64,000 nt of DNA from SW4 sp042466115 (GTDB taxonomy: Bacteria; Pseudomonadota; Alphaproteobacteria; Rhodobacterales; Rhodobacteraceae), in NCBI RefSeq assembly GCF_042466115.1, contig NZ_JAXHBQ010000001.1, positions 1,302,001 to 1,366,000 of the forward strand. The letters are read 5' to 3'. Under the pieces are notes generated by a model, which was not told where the DNA came from, did not search any database, and was given only the letters and a program-made list of their open reading frames with translations. This document shows, piece after piece, positions 62,312-64,000 of this stretch. Position numbers and translations under genes: made by a program. Each line of letters starts with the position of its first letter. The first letter of the stretch is position 1.

Positions 62312-62835
62312 GCGGCTGTGTCGTCGCCAAGATCGCCATCCGTGCGCGTGCCGTTCGGCAATGGCCCCGCCATCAGATCATCAATAAACAGGCTTAGCAG
62401 CTGCGGGCGGCCCGACACGCCAGCCTTGCGATAAATCGCGTTGGTCTGCGCCTTGACTGTCCCTTCCGAGGTGTTGCGCATTACTGCGATGTCAGCCGTC
62501 GAAACGCCCTTGATCGAGAACAGCGCAACATCCCTTTCCGCCGGGGTGAGCCCCCACTCGGCAAACCTTTCGTCCAGCACATCCATGAAGGCGCCCGAGG
62601 CAAGCCGCAACTGGCCCTCGACCTTGGCGGTGCGCCGCAAGGCACGCGCGGCCAACACCGCCCCCATCACCGCCCCGACAATCAATCCCAAGGCCGCAGC
62701 AATTTCGATCAATTCGCGTGCCCGCCAACTGATCGGTGGCAAACCCAGCAACGCTGACAGCGTCGAGAACAGGAAAAACCCCGCGCAAATGACTTGCGCG
62801 ACCAACAAGGCAAGAAGGAGTGGCCCCAGCTTCAT
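62308..62835 (-). CDS. Membrane-anchored LuxR-type (HTH) regulator
   Basis: The 175-residue protein has two hydrophobic helices near the N-terminus (LLLALLVAQVICAGFFLFS; IAAALGLIVGAVMGAVLAAR) and a C-terminal LuxR-type helix-turn-helix (LTPAERDVALFSIKGVSTAD, then SEGTVKAQTNAIYRKAGVS). A DNA-binding domain anchored to the membrane without a kinase partner is unusual. It lies directly downstream of the PepSY-like gene, 10 bp apart, in the same direction. Confidence 0.82.
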   Translation of the reverse strand: MKLGPLLLALLVAQVICAGFFLFSTLSALLGLPPISWRARELIEIAAALGLIVGAVMGAVLAARALRRTAKVEGQLRLASGAFMDVLDERFAEWGLTPAERDVALFSIKGVSTADIAVMRNTSEGTVKAQTNAIYRKAGVSGRPQLLSLFIDDLMAGPLPNGTRTDGDLGDDTAA

Positions 62836-62845
62836 CCGTTAGCGA

Positions 62846-63295
62846 TCAATCATCATCTTCGTCTTCATCGTCGTCATCATCATCATCGTCGTCATCATCT
62901 TCATCATCGTCATCTTCGTCATCATCATCTTCGTCATCATCATCTTCGTCATCATCATCGTCGTCATCATCATCTTCGTCATCATCATCGTCGTCTTCAT
63001 ACCCGCCGCCATGACCATTCCCCCCCGGACGATCAAGCAGCGCGCCCATGGCACCATCATCCCCCAGCGTGATCCAGTAATCGCGCAAAATCTCGCCGGT
63101 GGTAGGGTTCATGACTATTTCGCGCCGATATGCCTCACTTATGGCGACAATCCGGATGCGCCCCAAAAGCGTCCGGTTAACGGAAATGCTGGAGTATCCC
63201 TGTGATTGAAGCTGGCTCACCACGGCATCCAGCGGCGTCTGCGCGAATGCAGGCGCAGCAAGCAGGGCAAACAGAACAGCAAGGACTCGAATCAT
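62846..63295 (-). CDS. PepSY-like secreted protein with a microsatellite-encoded poly-Asp/Glu tail
   Basis: The 149-residue protein has a signal peptide (MIRVLAVLFALLAAPAFA) and a PepSY-like domain (LDAVVSQLQSQGYSSISVNR; EIVMNPTTGEILRDYWI), then a Gly-rich linker. The last 50 or so residues are almost only Asp with scattered Glu. The tail could bind cations such as Ca2+ or Fe3+. It is encoded by a GAT/GAC/GAA triplet tract at 62849-62999, so its length is likely to vary between strains. The start ATG overlaps the end of a small Met-rich frame. Confidence 0.75.
   Translation of the reverse strand: MIRVLAVLFALLAAPAFAQTPLDAVVSQLQSQGYSSISVNRTLLGRIRIVAISEAYRREIVMNPTTGEILRDYWITLGDDGAMGALLDRPGGNGHGGGYEDDDDDDEDDDDDDDDDEDDDDEDDDDEDDDDEDDDDDDDDDDDEDEDDD
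62849..62999. repeat. GAT/GAC triplet microsatellite within the PepSY-like gene
   Basis: About 150 bp of nearly uninterrupted ATC/GTC/TTC triplets on the plus strand (GAT/GAC/GAA on the coding strand). It encodes about 50 acidic residues. Slippage at such tracts changes length in steps of three, keeping the frame. Confidence 0.9.
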
Positions 63296-63435
63296 AGACG
63301 TTGCCCCAACGCGTTGCCCCCCGCCATGCGGCAGGTGGTGTCGGTTCCGTGAGCAGTGTTTTTGTCAGTCATCATCATCGTCATCATCTTCATCAGCATG
63401 GTTGTCATCATCTGGCATACCGGATGAATGGTCAT
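63292..63435 (-). CDS. Possible small Met-rich peptide gene
   Basis: A 47-residue frame (MTIHPVCQMMTTMLMKMMTM...) begins on the stop of the 2OG-oxygenase-like gene (ATGA) and ends on the start of the PepSY-like gene (ATGA). The coupling favours translation. Its Met/Thr composition comes from a second GAT-type triplet tract (63368-63412) read in a different frame, so it may be only a by-product. In the PepSY frame the same tract reads MPDDDNHADEDDDDDDD then stop. Confidence 0.3.
   Translation of the reverse strand: MTIHPVCQMMTTMLMKMMTMMMTDKNTAHGTDTTCRMAGGNALGQRL
63368..63412. repeat. Second GAT-type triplet tract
   Basis: Short ATC/GTC-type tract similar in composition to that at 62849-62999, about 370 bp away, between the PepSY-like and 2OG-oxygenase-like genes. 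It may derive from the same ancestral tail by duplication. Confidence 0.6.
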
Positions 63436-64000
63436 CCTTTCTTTGCTTTTCTGAACGTCCCATTGAAGGCGATCGACCATCGTTCCTCGTCCGCTTCGTT
63501 GGGATAGACCCAATGGGCAAGGTAAGAGGGAAACAGGATCATTTCGCCAGGTTCGGGTCGCAACTTTTTCTTCATCCGGAATGGCGCTGCCTTAAGAATG
63601 CGCCAGTTCGGCAGGTCAGTGCGAGGATCAAGAAATTCGATCATCCCGGAATTGCCCTCTTCGATTTCGGGCTGTGCCACGTAATAGACACCCGACCAAT
63701 GGGCGCCAGGATGGGTGTGGGGCGCGTTGAAGCCGCCTTTTGGATTGGCGTTCATCCACGCAAAAATCTTGAGCGCGAGCGAGGCGGGGTCAGCCTTGGC
63801 CCCGATTTTTTCATTGGCTTCAAGGATGGCCTGCGTGGCGAGCTCCCTAAGTTGAACAACGCAGGGCGCATCGTTGTCGAAAAGGTTTCCCTCGGAATGC
63901 CAGCCGCCCCGGTTGGATTTGGACGCCCCTTCGGAGAGGGCACGCATACGGTTACCCTCTTCCATAAGAGCCGCGTTGAACGCCTCGGCCTCCGGCACCT
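63432..64000 (-). CDS. Putative 2OG-Fe(II) oxygenase (TIGR02466-type), cut by the window edge
   Basis: The visible 189 or so residues lack the N-terminus. The iron-binding pattern shows FNAPHTHPGAHWSGVYYV (H-x-H-like first ligands), YLAHWVYPNE with a distal histidine, and RWSIAFNGTF with the co-substrate arginine, as in the TIGR02466 branch of the 2OG-Fe(II) oxygenase superfamily. The frame is open to the last base and a GTG at 63998 is not a credible start. The stop overlaps a small Met-rich frame. Substrate unknown. Confidence 0.75.
   Translation of the reverse strand, partial: VPEAEAFNAALMEEGNRMRALSEGASKSNRGGWHSEGNLFDNDAPCVVQLRELATQAILEANEKIGAKADPASLALKIFAWMNANPKGGFNAPHTHPGAHWSGVYYVAQPEIEEGNSGMIEFLDPRTDLPNWRILKAAPFRMKKKLRPEPGEMILFPSYLAHWVYPNEADEERWSIAFNGTFRKAKKG

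Overview
The window looks like chromosome of a marine alphaproteobacterium of the Rhodobacterales (Roseobacter group). This rests on high GC, tightly packed operons with many ATGA/TGATG overlaps, a fused PuuE-UraD purine enzyme, a neighbouring PuuD-type membrane urate oxidase, a YchF-TrpA pair and an RTX surface protein. No phage, insertion sequence or CRISPR array was seen. Genus and species cannot be fixed from the sequence alone.

Layout. 1-1075: end of an ornithine-cyclodeaminase-family gene and a small unknown gene. 1097-8537: a purine (urate/ureide) catabolism island with permease, ureidoglycolate lyase, allantoinase-OHCU decarboxylase fusion, HIU hydrolase, LysR regulator, puuD broken by one extra base, and a flavin monooxygenase. 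8529-20927: housekeeping and envelope genes (YcjF-like/YcjX, truA, an unknown-function trio with an M19 dipeptidase, tamA-tamB, DUF1127). 21038-30044: an oligopeptide-type ABC transporter diverging from a dimethylglycine-dehydrogenase-like enzyme and its TetR regulator; the gap between holds a striking pair of competing hairpins. 30041-34363: a 1,440-residue RTX repeat protein. 34634-53262: a large catabolic locus (below). 53311-64000: tRNA-Ser(GCU) and ordinary genes (ychF, trpA, L-lactate dehydrogenase-like, MFS, rplY, pth, DUF2332, serine hydrolase, DUF2237, LuxR-type regulator), then a PepSY-like protein with a microsatellite-encoded Asp/Glu tail, and a 2OG-oxygenase-like gene cut by the window edge.

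The most interesting part is 34551-53262. A minus-strand transcription unit of about 16 kb starts with a sugar-type ABC transporter and continues through a HisD/HpsN-like dehydrogenase, an SDR, a LacI regulator and several two-domain NTF2/SnoaL-like proteins. After a 139-bp gap it goes on into a bicupin, an M19 dipeptidase, a MetE-like protein, an alpha/beta hydrolase and an amidase. At its two ends lie a second HisD-like gene and another two-domain NTF2 gene, both on the plus strand. Three near-identical LacI-type operators (core TTGAATACG[T/C]TTGCAA) sit upstream of the outward genes and of the transporter, tying both ends into one likely regulon. The substrate is unknown. Five NTF2-like members are present: three intact, one frameshifted and one truncated.
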